This document shows positions 1 to 7,084 of a stretch of 7,705 bases of DNA, one piece after another. Origin of the DNA: Methylococcaceae bacterium (GTDB lineage Bacteria > Pseudomonadota > Gammaproteobacteria > Methylococcales > Methylomonadaceae); assembly GCA_005779525.1 (NCBI GenBank), contig SXIZ01000281.1:1-7705 (forward strand). The letters run 5' to 3'. The number at the start of each line of letters is the position of its first letter. Position 1 is the first letter of the stretch. Below the pieces are notes generated by a model, which ran no database searches, was not told where the DNA came from, and saw only the letters and a program-made list of their open reading frames with translations. The translations under genes were made by a program, and so were the position numbers.

Positions 1-2357
1 ACTCGTTTCGAGGGGCGGATATTTATACCTATCTTAAAGCGCATCAAGCCACTGCTGGACGCCATTACACGTTAAATAAAAACTTTCGCTCTACCACGGC
101 CTTAGTCGCGGCAATCAACCAATTATTTAACTATGCCGACCAACAGCCTACAGGTGCTTTTCGCTTTAAAACCGCTAAGGACAATCCCCTACCCTTTATC
201 CCGGTGTCGGCGCAAGGACGCGAAGCAGATTGGCAGTTGCAACAGCAGAGCGCGCCCGCACTGACCTTATGGCAGTGGGACAGCGCCACCGCGATTGGTT
301 TACCCGAATACCGCCAGCAAATGGCGGAAGTAACTGCCAGCGAAATCGTAAAGTTACTGGAACTGGCTCAGCAACAGCAGGCAGGATTTCAAACTGGCGC
401 AAATTTTACCGCACTACAACCAGCAGATATCGCTATCTTGGTGCGCAGTGGCACAGAAGCGAAAGTCATGCGTGCTGCCTTAGCCAAACGGCAATTATTG
501 AGTGTGTATTTATCCGAGCGTGATTCCATTTTTGCGACCTGCGAAGCTAACGATATGCTGTTATGGCTAAAAGCAATGGCCGACCCGCGTAACGAACGTA
601 AAGTCCGCGCGGCCCTAAGTACTGCGACCTTTGGCTGGAGTTATAGCGATTTGCACGCCTTAGCTTTAGACGAACCTGCATGGGAACTGCATTTAGAACG
701 GTTTTTGGGCTATCAGACTCGCTGGCAACAGGATGGTATTTTGCCCACTTTACGCCAGTTACTGAGTGATTATGGACTGCATAGCCAGTTACGCAGCGCA
801 ACTACAGGCGAGCGCAGTATCACGAATTTATTGCATTTGGCGGAATTGCTGCAACAAGCCAGTAGCCACTTAGAAGGTGAAGTTTCACTGATTCGTTATT
901 TGGCGGAAGCGATTGCCGATCAAGCTCACAGCCAAAATGATGCCAATATTCTGCGTTTAGAAAGCGATGCGAATCTCATTAAAATTATTACTATTCACAA
1001 ATCCAAGGGCTTGGAATATCCGCTGGTATTTTTGCCGTTTATTTGTAGCTTTCGGGAAGTCAGTAGCCGCTTGCAGGATTATTATCGTTACCATGATGCC
1101 GAACAGGTGCTCACTATCGATTTAACGAAAGACGACAGCTGCCGGGTGTTAAGTGATGCCGAACGCTTACAAGAAGATTTGCGTTTATTGTATGTGGCCT
1201 TAACCCGAGCGCAGTTTGCCTGCTGGTTAGGCTTGGCTCCGATTAAAGCTGGCACTAGCAAAGACTGCCAACTGGAAAAATCTGCCATTGGTGCCTTATT
1301 GGGCTGGCAAAGCGGCATGGAGCCAACGAGTCTTGGCTTACTACTGCAAGCGCTTCAAGGGGAGTGTGCCAGTATCCAGATCAGTACTTTACCCGCCAGT
1401 TCCAACCAACGCTATCAAGGTCCGCAAGCGACAGTGTTGCTAGATGGCCCAAGGACCGCAAAATATAAAATCAAAAATAATTGGTGGGTTGCGAGCTACA
1501 GTGCTTTACAAATTGCAGACCACGACGAGGCCAACTTATTGCCATTAGAATTGGAAAACGCGGTAGAAGATAAGCACAGCGATGAAACCGAACTCAATCT
1601 GCAGTTACTCCCGGAGACGGTAAGCGGGGTGCACAGTTTGCCTCGTGGGCCAGAAGCTGGGGTTTTAATCCATGCCATCCTCGAGCAGTGTGCACGCCAG
1701 GGTCTTGCCAGCATCGCAGCTAACCCGGAAGCACAACAGCAATTAATTCAGCAGTATTGCAGCGATCCTATTTGGGTTAAACAGCAAGAAATTGTAGCGC
1801 AAACGCTACCGCAGTGGCTGCACATGTCGTTATTGCCAGAAACCACTCTAAGCCTTGCCCAGTTAACGCCATCCCAGTATCAAGCTGAAATGGAATTTTT
1901 AATCGGTGCCGAGCATGTTGACCTGCAGACCTTAGACCAGTTAATCACTCAGCATACGTTTAATGCTTTACCGCGCCCCAGTTTATTGCCTCGACAACTC
2001 CATGGACTCCTAAAAGGCTATATCGATTTAGTATTTGAACATGACGCACAGTTTTATATCGTGGATTATAAATTTAACAGTTTAGGCAATCAGGCTGCCG
2101 ACTACAGCGCTGAAACACTTACCAACGCCATGTTGCTTAAACGCTATGATGTGCAGTATTGTCTGTATTTATTGGCCCTGCATCGCTTGCTGAAATTACG
2201 CCTAGGCGCAGATTATGTGTATGAGCAACACTTAGGAGGCATTATTTACTTGTTTCTGCGAGGCTTTGATGCGCCCACTGCAGGCCGGGTATTCGCTAAG
2301 CCCCCGCAAATACTACTCGAACGCCTGGATCAGCTCTTTTCTGGAGATGCGGTATGA
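1..2357 (+). CDS. recB: RecBCD exonuclease V, beta subunit RecB (5' end missing)
   Basis: RecB is the 3'-to-5' helicase and sole nuclease subunit of RecBCD, acting in the cytoplasm on double-strand DNA ends. The reading frame is open from the first base; the first whole codon is at 3. The visible 784 residues match the C-terminal two thirds of E. coli RecB (1180 residues), so about 400 N-terminal residues, including Walker A, lie outside. Superfamily 1 helicase motifs appear in order: SFRGADI (motif III) at the very start, NFRS (motif IV) near residue 30, TIHKSKGLEYP (motif V, bases 990-1025) and LLYVALTRA (motif VI, 1185-1211). The C-terminal nuclease domain keeps its metal-binding and catalytic set: His at 1671, Asp at 2025 in GYIDLVF, and Asp and Lys at 2064 and 2070 in VDYKFN. 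The two Asp are 13 residues apart, as in E. coli Asp1067 and Asp1080. The RecA-loading segment QYCLYLLALHR is also conserved. The stop overlaps the recD start. The internal ATG at 204 is not the start, because homology continues upstream of it. Confidence 0.97.
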   Translation, partial: SFRGADIYTYLKAHQATAGRHYTLNKNFRSTTALVAAINQLFNYADQQPTGAFRFKTAKDNPLPFIPVSAQGREADWQLQQQSAPALTLWQWDSATAIGLPEYRQQMAEVTASEIVKLLELAQQQQAGFQTGANFTALQPADIAILVRSGTEAKVMRAALAKRQLLSVYLSERDSIFATCEANDMLLWLKAMADPRNERKVRAALSTATFGWSYSDLHALALDEPAWELHLERFLGYQTRWQQDGILPTLRQLLSDYGLHSQLRSATTGERSITNLLHLAELLQQASSHLEGEVSLIRYLAEAIADQAHSQNDANILRLESDANLIKIITIHKSKGLEYPLVFLPFICSFREVSSRLQDYYRYHDAEQVLTIDLTKDDSCRVLSDAERLQEDLRLLYVALTRAQFACWLGLAPIKAGTSKDCQLEKSAIGALLGWQSGMEPTSLGLLLQALQGECASIQISTLPASSNQRYQGPQATVLLDGPRTAKYKIKNNWWVASYSALQIADHDEANLLPLELENAVEDKHSDETELNLQLLPETVSGVHSLPRGPEAGVLIHAILEQCARQGLASIAANPEAQQQLIQQYCSDPIWVKQQEIVAQTLPQWLHMSLLPETTLSLAQLTPSQYQAEMEFLIGAEHVDLQTLDQLITQHTFNALPRPSLLPRQLHGLLKGYIDLVFEHDAQFYIVDYKFNSLGNQAADYSAETLTNAMLLKRYDVQYCLYLLALHRLLKLRLGADYVYEQHLGGIIYLFLRGFDAPTAGRVFAKPPQILLERLDQLFSGDAV
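2343..2346 (+). promoter_or_regulatory. Shine-Dalgarno for recD inside the recB 3' end
   Basis: GGAG lies seven bases before the ATG at 2354, and the ATG shares the four bases ATGA with the recB stop. This fixes the recD start and suggests that ribosomes finishing recB re-initiate on recD, giving balanced subunit synthesis. No separate recD promoter was recognised. Confidence 0.7.
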
Positions 2358-4339
2358 GCGCAAATACCCAAGTTTTCGAACATCTCGATTTCTGGATTAC
2401 TCAAGGCTGGTTAACTCAGTTAAATAGAGCATTTGCCAAATTTTTACTCGAACAAGAACCTACAGCCGATCCTGCGGTGATTTGGGCAGGTGCACTGGTG
2501 AGCCATCAGTTAGATCGAGGGGAAGTATTTCTGGATTTGGAAAAACTCTGTCTACACCCTACGCTCACCCTCGGCATTCCCAATGATGCCGCGTGGAAGA
2601 GCGAATTAGATTTGGCACAAAATGCCTTATTAGAGCTCAAAAAATTTAGCCTAGCCGCTTGGCTGCAAGCTTTACAGCAATCAAGTTTGGTTGCCCTAGG
2701 CGCAGGCAACACTCCTTTGGTTTTACAAGATCAACGTCTGTATTTACGCCGCTACTGGCAGTATCAGCAAACTCTAGAGCAGCATATCCAACAACGTTTA
2801 CATCCCCTGCGTACATCGTTGTCCACCGCCGGGCAAGAGTATCTGCACGCCTTATTTCCGCCACAGGCTGCACAAGTTGATTGGCAAAAAATTGCCTGCG
2901 CCTTAGCCCTGCGTGCAGGGTTTAGCATTATTACTGGCGGACCTGGGACGGGTAAAACCACAACAGTCACCAAATTATTAGCCTTGCTGATTCATTTACA
3001 ACAAAGCGATACCGACCATTCCAAGACGCCTAGCATTTTATTAGCCGCACCCACCGGGAAAGCGGCGGCGAGAGTCAGTGACTCCATTGCACGCGCGCTT
3101 GCAGACTTGGAAGTGCCGCTCATCATCAAGCAAGCCATCCCGCAAAAAGCCACAACCTTGCATCGTTTATTAGGCAGTCGCCCAGAAACACGCAGTTTTA
3201 AGCACCATCGCTATAATCCACTGGTCGCCGATATTGTGATTGTCGATGAAGCGTCGATGATTGATTTAGAAATGATGGCGGCATTACTCGAAGCGCTGCC
3301 AGCAAATACTCAGCTTATTTTACTGGGGGATAAGGATCAATTAGCTTCGGTAGAAGCAGGTTCGGTGATGGGAGATTTATGTTTGGGAGCAGAACATGCA
3401 GCTTATAGCAGCCCCACCCTCGATTGGATTCAGCAGTATTCTGGCATTACAGTCGACGGGAGTCCTCTGGAAGGCTCAGCCCTTAACCAGCAAACCGTAA
3501 TGCTCCGCCACAGCCACCGCTTTAATGCTGACAGTGGGATCGGGCAACTCGCGCAAGCCGTGAATAGTGGCTCAGTGGCTACAGCACAAGCAATTTTAGC
3601 CGCCGGTACCCATTATCCTGATTTAGTCCCGGAAGCGGCGGAAAGGTATTTTAAATTACGCAAGCATCCTACCGCTGCAGCGGCAGTGGATGTATTACAA
3701 ACCCTCAGCAGGATGAATTCTGGAACCGATGCAACAGGTAAAGCCAATCCACGCCAGGGCTATGGCTATTATCTTGCTTTGTTGCAAGACCGTCCAAACG
3801 CAGCGATTGACTTTGACTCCTGGGCGCTACAGGTATTAGCGGCATTTGATTGCTTTCAGGTGCTTTGTGCCTTACGTCACGGACCGTGGGGAGTCATAGA
3901 ATTAAATCAGCGCATCAGTGAATGGCTATTGCCGGAGGCCAATACTAAGCTATGGTATGCAGGCCGACCAGTGATGATTACCCGCAATGATTACAATCTA
4001 GGCTTGATGAATGGCGATATCGGAATTGCACTACCCGACAGCCAAGGCAAACTGCGGGTTGCCTTTCCTAACGATGATCCCTTAGCTCAACACAAAATTC
4101 GCTGGATTTCGCCACTGCGCTTGCCAGAAGTTGAAACCGCTTTTGCGATCACCGTGCACAAAGCGCAAGGTTCGGAATTCAATCATGTACTCTTAGTTTT
4201 ACCCGAATATCGTAGCCCGGTGATTACCCGAGAATTAATTTATACGGGAATTACCCGCGCGAAACAGAACTTTACGCTAGTGGAAAGCCATGCAGGCGTG
4301 TTTGATGGGGCAATTCAGGTTACGAGTAAAGTGCGTTGA
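2354..4339 (+). CDS. recD: RecBCD exonuclease V, alpha subunit RecD
   Basis: RecD is the 5'-to-3' superfamily 1B helicase of RecBCD; it also controls the enzyme's nuclease activity and response to Chi. The 661-residue protein is somewhat longer than E. coli RecD (608). Residues 1-190 are the N-terminal domain that contacts RecC in the family, with the conserved stretch DWQKIACALAL before the ATPase. Walker A GGPGTGKTT is at 195-203 (Lys201). LLAAPTGKAAARVS follows as motif Ia, and Walker B VDEAS has Asp298-Glu299. Motif III LLGDKDQLASVEAGS starts at 323. The motif IV arginine region reads HSHRFNADSGIGQLA. Motif V TVHKAQGSEF is at 600-609 and motif VI TGITRAK at 631-637. All catalytic residues look intact. 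A stretch around residues 430-468, before GYGYY, is about 20 residues longer than in E. coli RecD as I recall it, and probably forms a surface loop. The start is set by the ATGA overlap with recB and by a GGAG seven bases upstream. The gene ends 123 bases before the stop of the convergent metallopeptidase gene. Confidence 0.98.
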   Translation: MSANTQVFEHLDFWITQGWLTQLNRAFAKFLLEQEPTADPAVIWAGALVSHQLDRGEVFLDLEKLCLHPTLTLGIPNDAAWKSELDLAQNALLELKKFSLAAWLQALQQSSLVALGAGNTPLVLQDQRLYLRRYWQYQQTLEQHIQQRLHPLRTSLSTAGQEYLHALFPPQAAQVDWQKIACALALRAGFSIITGGPGTGKTTTVTKLLALLIHLQQSDTDHSKTPSILLAAPTGKAAARVSDSIARALADLEVPLIIKQAIPQKATTLHRLLGSRPETRSFKHHRYNPLVADIVIVDEASMIDLEMMAALLEALPANTQLILLGDKDQLASVEAGSVMGDLCLGAEHAAYSSPTLDWIQQYSGITVDGSPLEGSALNQQTVMLRHSHRFNADSGIGQLAQAVNSGSVATAQAILAAGTHYPDLVPEAAERYFKLRKHPTAAAAVDVLQTLSRMNSGTDATGKANPRQGYGYYLALLQDRPNAAIDFDSWALQVLAAFDCFQVLCALRHGPWGVIELNQRISEWLLPEANTKLWYAGRPVMITRNDYNLGLMNGDIGIALPDSQGKLRVAFPNDDPLAQHKIRWISPLRLPEVETAFAITVHKAQGSEFNHVLLVLPEYRSPVITRELIYTGITRAKQNFTLVESHAGVFDGAIQVTSKVR

Positions 4340-4344
4340 ATTCT

Positions 4345-4373
4345 CTAGAGTGCCCAGCGTTCCTGTACTCTAG
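4345..4373. repeat. Inverted repeat just after recD
   Basis: The arms CTAGAGTGC (4345-4353) and GTACTCTAG (4365-4373) form a nine-pair stem with one G-U wobble and an 11-base loop, starting five bases after the recD stop. No T-run follows on either strand, so it is not a classical intrinsic terminator. It could protect the mRNA 3' end or assist termination, or it may be chance. Confidence 0.4.
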
Positions 4374-4396
4374 CGAAACACCAAAGTCCGATGCCA

Positions 4397-4445
4397 GAAT
4401 TGCTGTAGAGGAAACAGCAATTCCAGACATCGTCTGGTTCTAGCT
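4397..4445 (+). terminator. Paired hairpins between convergent recD and the metallopeptidase gene
   Basis: Two hairpins lie back to back and share one base. The first has perfect ten-base arms, GAATTGCTGT (4397-4406) and ACAGCAATTC (4414-4423), with a seven-base loop. The second has six-base arms, CCAGAC (4423-4428) and GTCTGG (4432-4437), around a three-base loop. On the + strand the second is followed by TTCTAGCTTATT, which is T-rich but interrupted. The position, between two convergent stop codons, suits a transcription end for recBD and possibly also for the opposite gene. On the - strand no good T-tract follows, so the bidirectional reading is weak. A dispersed extragenic palindrome is the main alternative. 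Confidence 0.45.
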
Positions 4446-4462
4446 TATTAAAACCCTAACAA

Positions 4463-6934
4463 CTAAAAACCATCCTGCTTAGCTGCAGTCAAATAGGTCG
4501 CTAACGGCCCTAACAACACAATGTCCTTCCCATAAATGGCTGGGTTATAAATATACAAATTACCATCGGCTGGATTAAAGCCAAGATAAGTATTCGATTG
4601 TGGATAGAAGCGGACTTTATAAGGTGCGATGGTTAAGATTTGCTTGCCTTTGACTGGCAAAATTTGCGGTGCTACGACCGCTTCACCCCAATTCATAACG
4701 CGCTCATAATCGCTTATTGTAGTCGCCCCTTGGGTGACTTCAGTCGCGACGACATCAGTAGTCGCTACGCGGGTGAATTTAATGTTTAAGGGATTCGCAA
4801 AATTTCCTGGACCATTATTCACCGCATAAGTTGCGCCTAAATTGGTGACTTGGCCTTTATTGTCTAGGTTATCAAAATTTACCGACGCTAGATATTCACC
4901 TGCCGTACTAGCCACAAAACTAGCGGTGTATAAACCATCTTTTGCTTTTTTATCTGGTTTAACGCCATCGTCGTGCCAGTCTAAGGATACACTCGTGGCA
5001 TCCGGTTTCTCCAATTTGCCAGTGACCGTTAAATTGGTAATTGGGAATTCCTCTTCAACTTTAGCGGTCAAAACTACAGCACTACCCACTCCAGCAATAC
5101 CATTCACACTATCAGCAGAGGTAGCCAAAGCACTGTTGTTATCTTTAGGTTCGCCAGTCACACTATAAAAGACACTTAAGGGCTCATTACCTGTCCGACT
5201 GAGTTGGAGCTTCCAGCCCCCTTCCACCAAAACGGGCAATTTTAAGTTACAGTTATTCGAGTTGCTATTAGCATCTGCCCCCTCCTCGCTGAGGCAGGCA
5301 CTGCTATTTAAGGGCGTCACTTTACCCGTTGGATCTAGCACGCTAAAACTTGCTCCTTGCACCGCACCTTCATAACTTACCACCAGTTCAGCGCTACCGA
5401 GCGTGCTATCTATATAAAATGGCACACTTTGGCCATTCGTCAGGTTAACCGTATCTTGCGCAATAATCGTATCGACACTGGGCGAAATTCTCGCTTCTGC
5501 TTGCTGAATCGCTTTAACCAAAACGTTATTTTTCACAGCCAAATAATGATCACCCCGAGTTTTTTCGGCTATTTGACGTAATAAGGTATTGACTGCAAAA
5601 TCGTTGCTTAAGCCAAAGCTGAAAACCGATATGCCCTCTTGCTGCAAAGCCTCGATCTGACTTAAAGGTTTGAGGGTCCCTGCTGGACTAAAGCCATCGG
5701 CAAATAAATAGACAGCGCTGACCGAATTCGCAGGCAATTTTGCTGCTTTGAATGCAGTTACCGCGGAACTCAGTGCATCACCTAAGGCCGCGGGTTGGCT
5801 GGTAGCTTTAATACCTTGAATTGCAGTCAGGATTGCAGTTTTAGTGGCTTCAGAAGCAATGGTAGTCGGTGGCACGATTTCGGTGCTTTTAGCATCAAAA
5901 GCGATCACGCCGATCACATCACCTATATTAGCCTGTTCTACAATTTGTTGGACCGCAAGCTTAACCTCTTCCAACACACTCGCCGAGATATTGGACGAGC
6001 GTTCAATCAAGATCGTTTTGGCAACAGTTAAATTAGCCCCGGGATTAGCGGCTTTAGCCACCACTCCATTGGCTACCGTAGTGTCAGCACTCGTTTTCCA
6101 AATAAATTTTAAAATACTTTTGGCTTTCGTTAGATTTTCAGCTTTGTCGATTTCGATGGAGGGTAAAGCATCGGCTGCCGGAGCGACCGCGACTAAATCT
6201 GCATAATATTTACGACGAATATTATTAGAGTTTTGCACAATGGTGTCTGAATCAAGCTCACTATTACGCACCAAGGTTTCCCAGCTACTTAAACCATATA
6301 TCCTATGTTGTGCGGTGTTTTTAGTGTTATTTTTGGGCGTCGAGAAATTCAACCACGATAGATCCAGAAGCATGTTTTCAGCGTTAGCCGCATTATCTTG
6401 ACTATGCATCAAAGAATTTGGTACTGGGGTATCATCTTTACATGGCCCACCTGCATCCGCGGGATTACATGCTTCCTTGGTATTTTGATATTCATCAAAC
6501 ATACCATAGGTAAAATGCCCCCATTCATGCATCAAGGTAAAACCGCCCCACACGGTGCTGAGCAAATAGTTTTGCGAATCTGAAAAATTGTCACAATGCT
6601 CTATACGGGAACCCTTGTTATCGCGTCCGTTGATGGTGGCGTTCGGGTGACATTTATTGACCCACAAAATATCGGTATCATCTTTAAACGCGCCATCGGC
6701 ATAAATGGTTACATTGCGTATGCGGTGCGCTCCGTTGGTAGCTTCGTACAACGCATCTGCAAAGCTATTAATATTAGCTTCGATAGCGGCTTTACGATTA
6801 TTGGTATTAACACTCGTATCATAGTAAGACACTTTAATATCAAAAGCAGTATCAGCTTGTGCGGTAACTGCAAACATGGCGAATGACAACGCACTCAACG
6901 AGAAAGGGATAGATCGCGATAGATTTAGATGCAT
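4463..6934 (-). CDS. Secreted CLCA-like zinc metallopeptidase with VWA domain
   Basis: This is a probable exported protease of 823 residues whose substrate is unknown. Residues 1-27 form a Sec signal peptide: a short N-region with Arg7, a hydrophobic core, and AQA before Asp28. Residues 28 to about 300 resemble the N-terminal catalytic domain of animal CLCA proteins: HEWGH at 136-140, then Gly144 and Asp147-Glu148, fits the HExxHxxxGxxDE zinc signature, with His136, His140 and probably Asp147 as ligands and Glu137 as catalytic base. Four cysteines (95, 114, 156, 165) flank the site. Residues about 305-483 form a VWA domain, with ADG at 412-414 but a poor DxSxS motif (Glu311, Ser313, Asn315). 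The tail is beta-rich and carries HDDGVKPDKKAKDGLY at 654-669, a pattern of Ig-like domains that often bind calcium. I see no transmembrane anchor, LPXTG or PEP-CTERM. I chose the ATG at 6934 because AAGG lies eight bases before it. An in-frame ATG at 6973 adds 13 residues but has no Shine-Dalgarno and lies only about 11 bases after the likely transcription start. The catalytic-domain and VWA assignments are firm; 'chloride channel' would be a misnomer. Confidence 0.88.
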   Translation of the reverse strand: MHLNLSRSIPFSLSALSFAMFAVTAQADTAFDIKVSYYDTSVNTNNRKAAIEANINSFADALYEATNGAHRIRNVTIYADGAFKDDTDILWVNKCHPNATINGRDNKGSRIEHCDNFSDSQNYLLSTVWGGFTLMHEWGHFTYGMFDEYQNTKEACNPADAGGPCKDDTPVPNSLMHSQDNAANAENMLLDLSWLNFSTPKNNTKNTAQHRIYGLSSWETLVRNSELDSDTIVQNSNNIRRKYYADLVAVAPAADALPSIEIDKAENLTKAKSILKFIWKTSADTTVANGVVAKAANPGANLTVAKTILIERSSNISASVLEEVKLAVQQIVEQANIGDVIGVIAFDAKSTEIVPPTTIASEATKTAILTAIQGIKATSQPAALGDALSSAVTAFKAAKLPANSVSAVYLFADGFSPAGTLKPLSQIEALQQEGISVFSFGLSNDFAVNTLLRQIAEKTRGDHYLAVKNNVLVKAIQQAEARISPSVDTIIAQDTVNLTNGQSVPFYIDSTLGSAELVVSYEGAVQGASFSVLDPTGKVTPLNSSACLSEEGADANSNSNNCNLKLPVLVEGGWKLQLSRTGNEPLSVFYSVTGEPKDNNSALATSADSVNGIAGVGSAVVLTAKVEEEFPITNLTVTGKLEKPDATSVSLDWHDDGVKPDKKAKDGLYTASFVASTAGEYLASVNFDNLDNKGQVTNLGATYAVNNGPGNFANPLNIKFTRVATTDVVATEVTQGATTISDYERVMNWGEAVVAPQILPVKGKQILTIAPYKVRFYPQSNTYLGFNPADGNLYIYNPAIYGKDIVLLGPLATYLTAAKQDGF

Positions 6935-6942
6935 AATGACAG

Positions 6943-6946
6943 CCTT
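6943..6946 (-). promoter_or_regulatory. Shine-Dalgarno choosing the inner start of the metallopeptidase gene
   Basis: On the - strand AAGG precedes the ATG at 6934 with an eight-base gap. The alternative ATG at 6973 has only AT-rich sequence without a purine Shine-Dalgarno in front of it. The inner start also gives a signal peptide of ordinary length (27 residues rather than 40). Confidence 0.55.
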
Positions 6947-6990
6947 AACCAAAAATTTGAAAAATTTAAACATTAATTACTAACACTGAG

Positions 6991-7018
6991 AGTATACTCC
7001 CCAGCGCATTTTCTACAA
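6991..7018 (-). promoter_or_regulatory. Predicted sigma70 promoter of the metallopeptidase gene
   Basis: Read on the - strand, a -10 box TATACT (6996-6991) is preceded at 16 bases by TTGTAG (7018-7013), which keeps the TTG of the -35 consensus. Transcription would begin near 6984, giving a leader of about 50 bases to the ATG at 6934. The -10 lies in the palindrome AGTATACT, so it also reads TATACT on the + strand, but no -35 sits at a usable distance there. Confidence 0.5.
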
Positions 7019-7046
7019 TCTCAGCACAATTATTTTTCTGGACAGT

Positions 7047-7052
7047 TATAAT
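7047..7052 (+). promoter_or_regulatory. Candidate -10 box of the carboxypeptidase gene
   Basis: A perfect TATAAT lies 32 bases before the ATG at 7085, predicting a leader of about 26 bases. I found no convincing -35 at 16-18 bases upstream (7023-7030 reads AGCACAAT), so it would be weak or activator-dependent. It sits back to back with, and does not overlap, the divergent metallopeptidase promoter. Confidence 0.35.
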
Positions 7053-7084
7053 TATTACAGTCCAAATCATCCCATTGGTTAGCT

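Noticed and set aside
204..206. ATG at 204 as the start of the first gene
   Set aside because: RecB homology, including motifs III and IV (SFRGADI and NFRS), continues in the same frame from base 3, so the gene begins outside the window.
3641..3757. Extra stretch in RecD (about residues 430-468) as an inserted domain
   Set aside because: It is only about 20 residues longer than E. coli RecD as recalled, in a region that varies between RecD proteins, and all surrounding motifs are in order. A loop-length difference is the simpler reading.
5844..6206. 120-codon + strand reading frame opposite the metallopeptidase gene
   Set aside because: It lies wholly inside the VWA coding region on the other strand, has low-complexity Ala, Thr and Ser composition, no recognisable domain and no Shine-Dalgarno. 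It mirrors the codon pattern of the real gene, as does the similar frame at 4842-5168.
7028..7053. Inverted repeat AATTAT and ATAATT around the carboxypeptidase -10 region as an operator
   Set aside because: Six AT-only bases with a 14-base spacer in AT-rich DNA are expected by chance, and the match does not extend in either direction.
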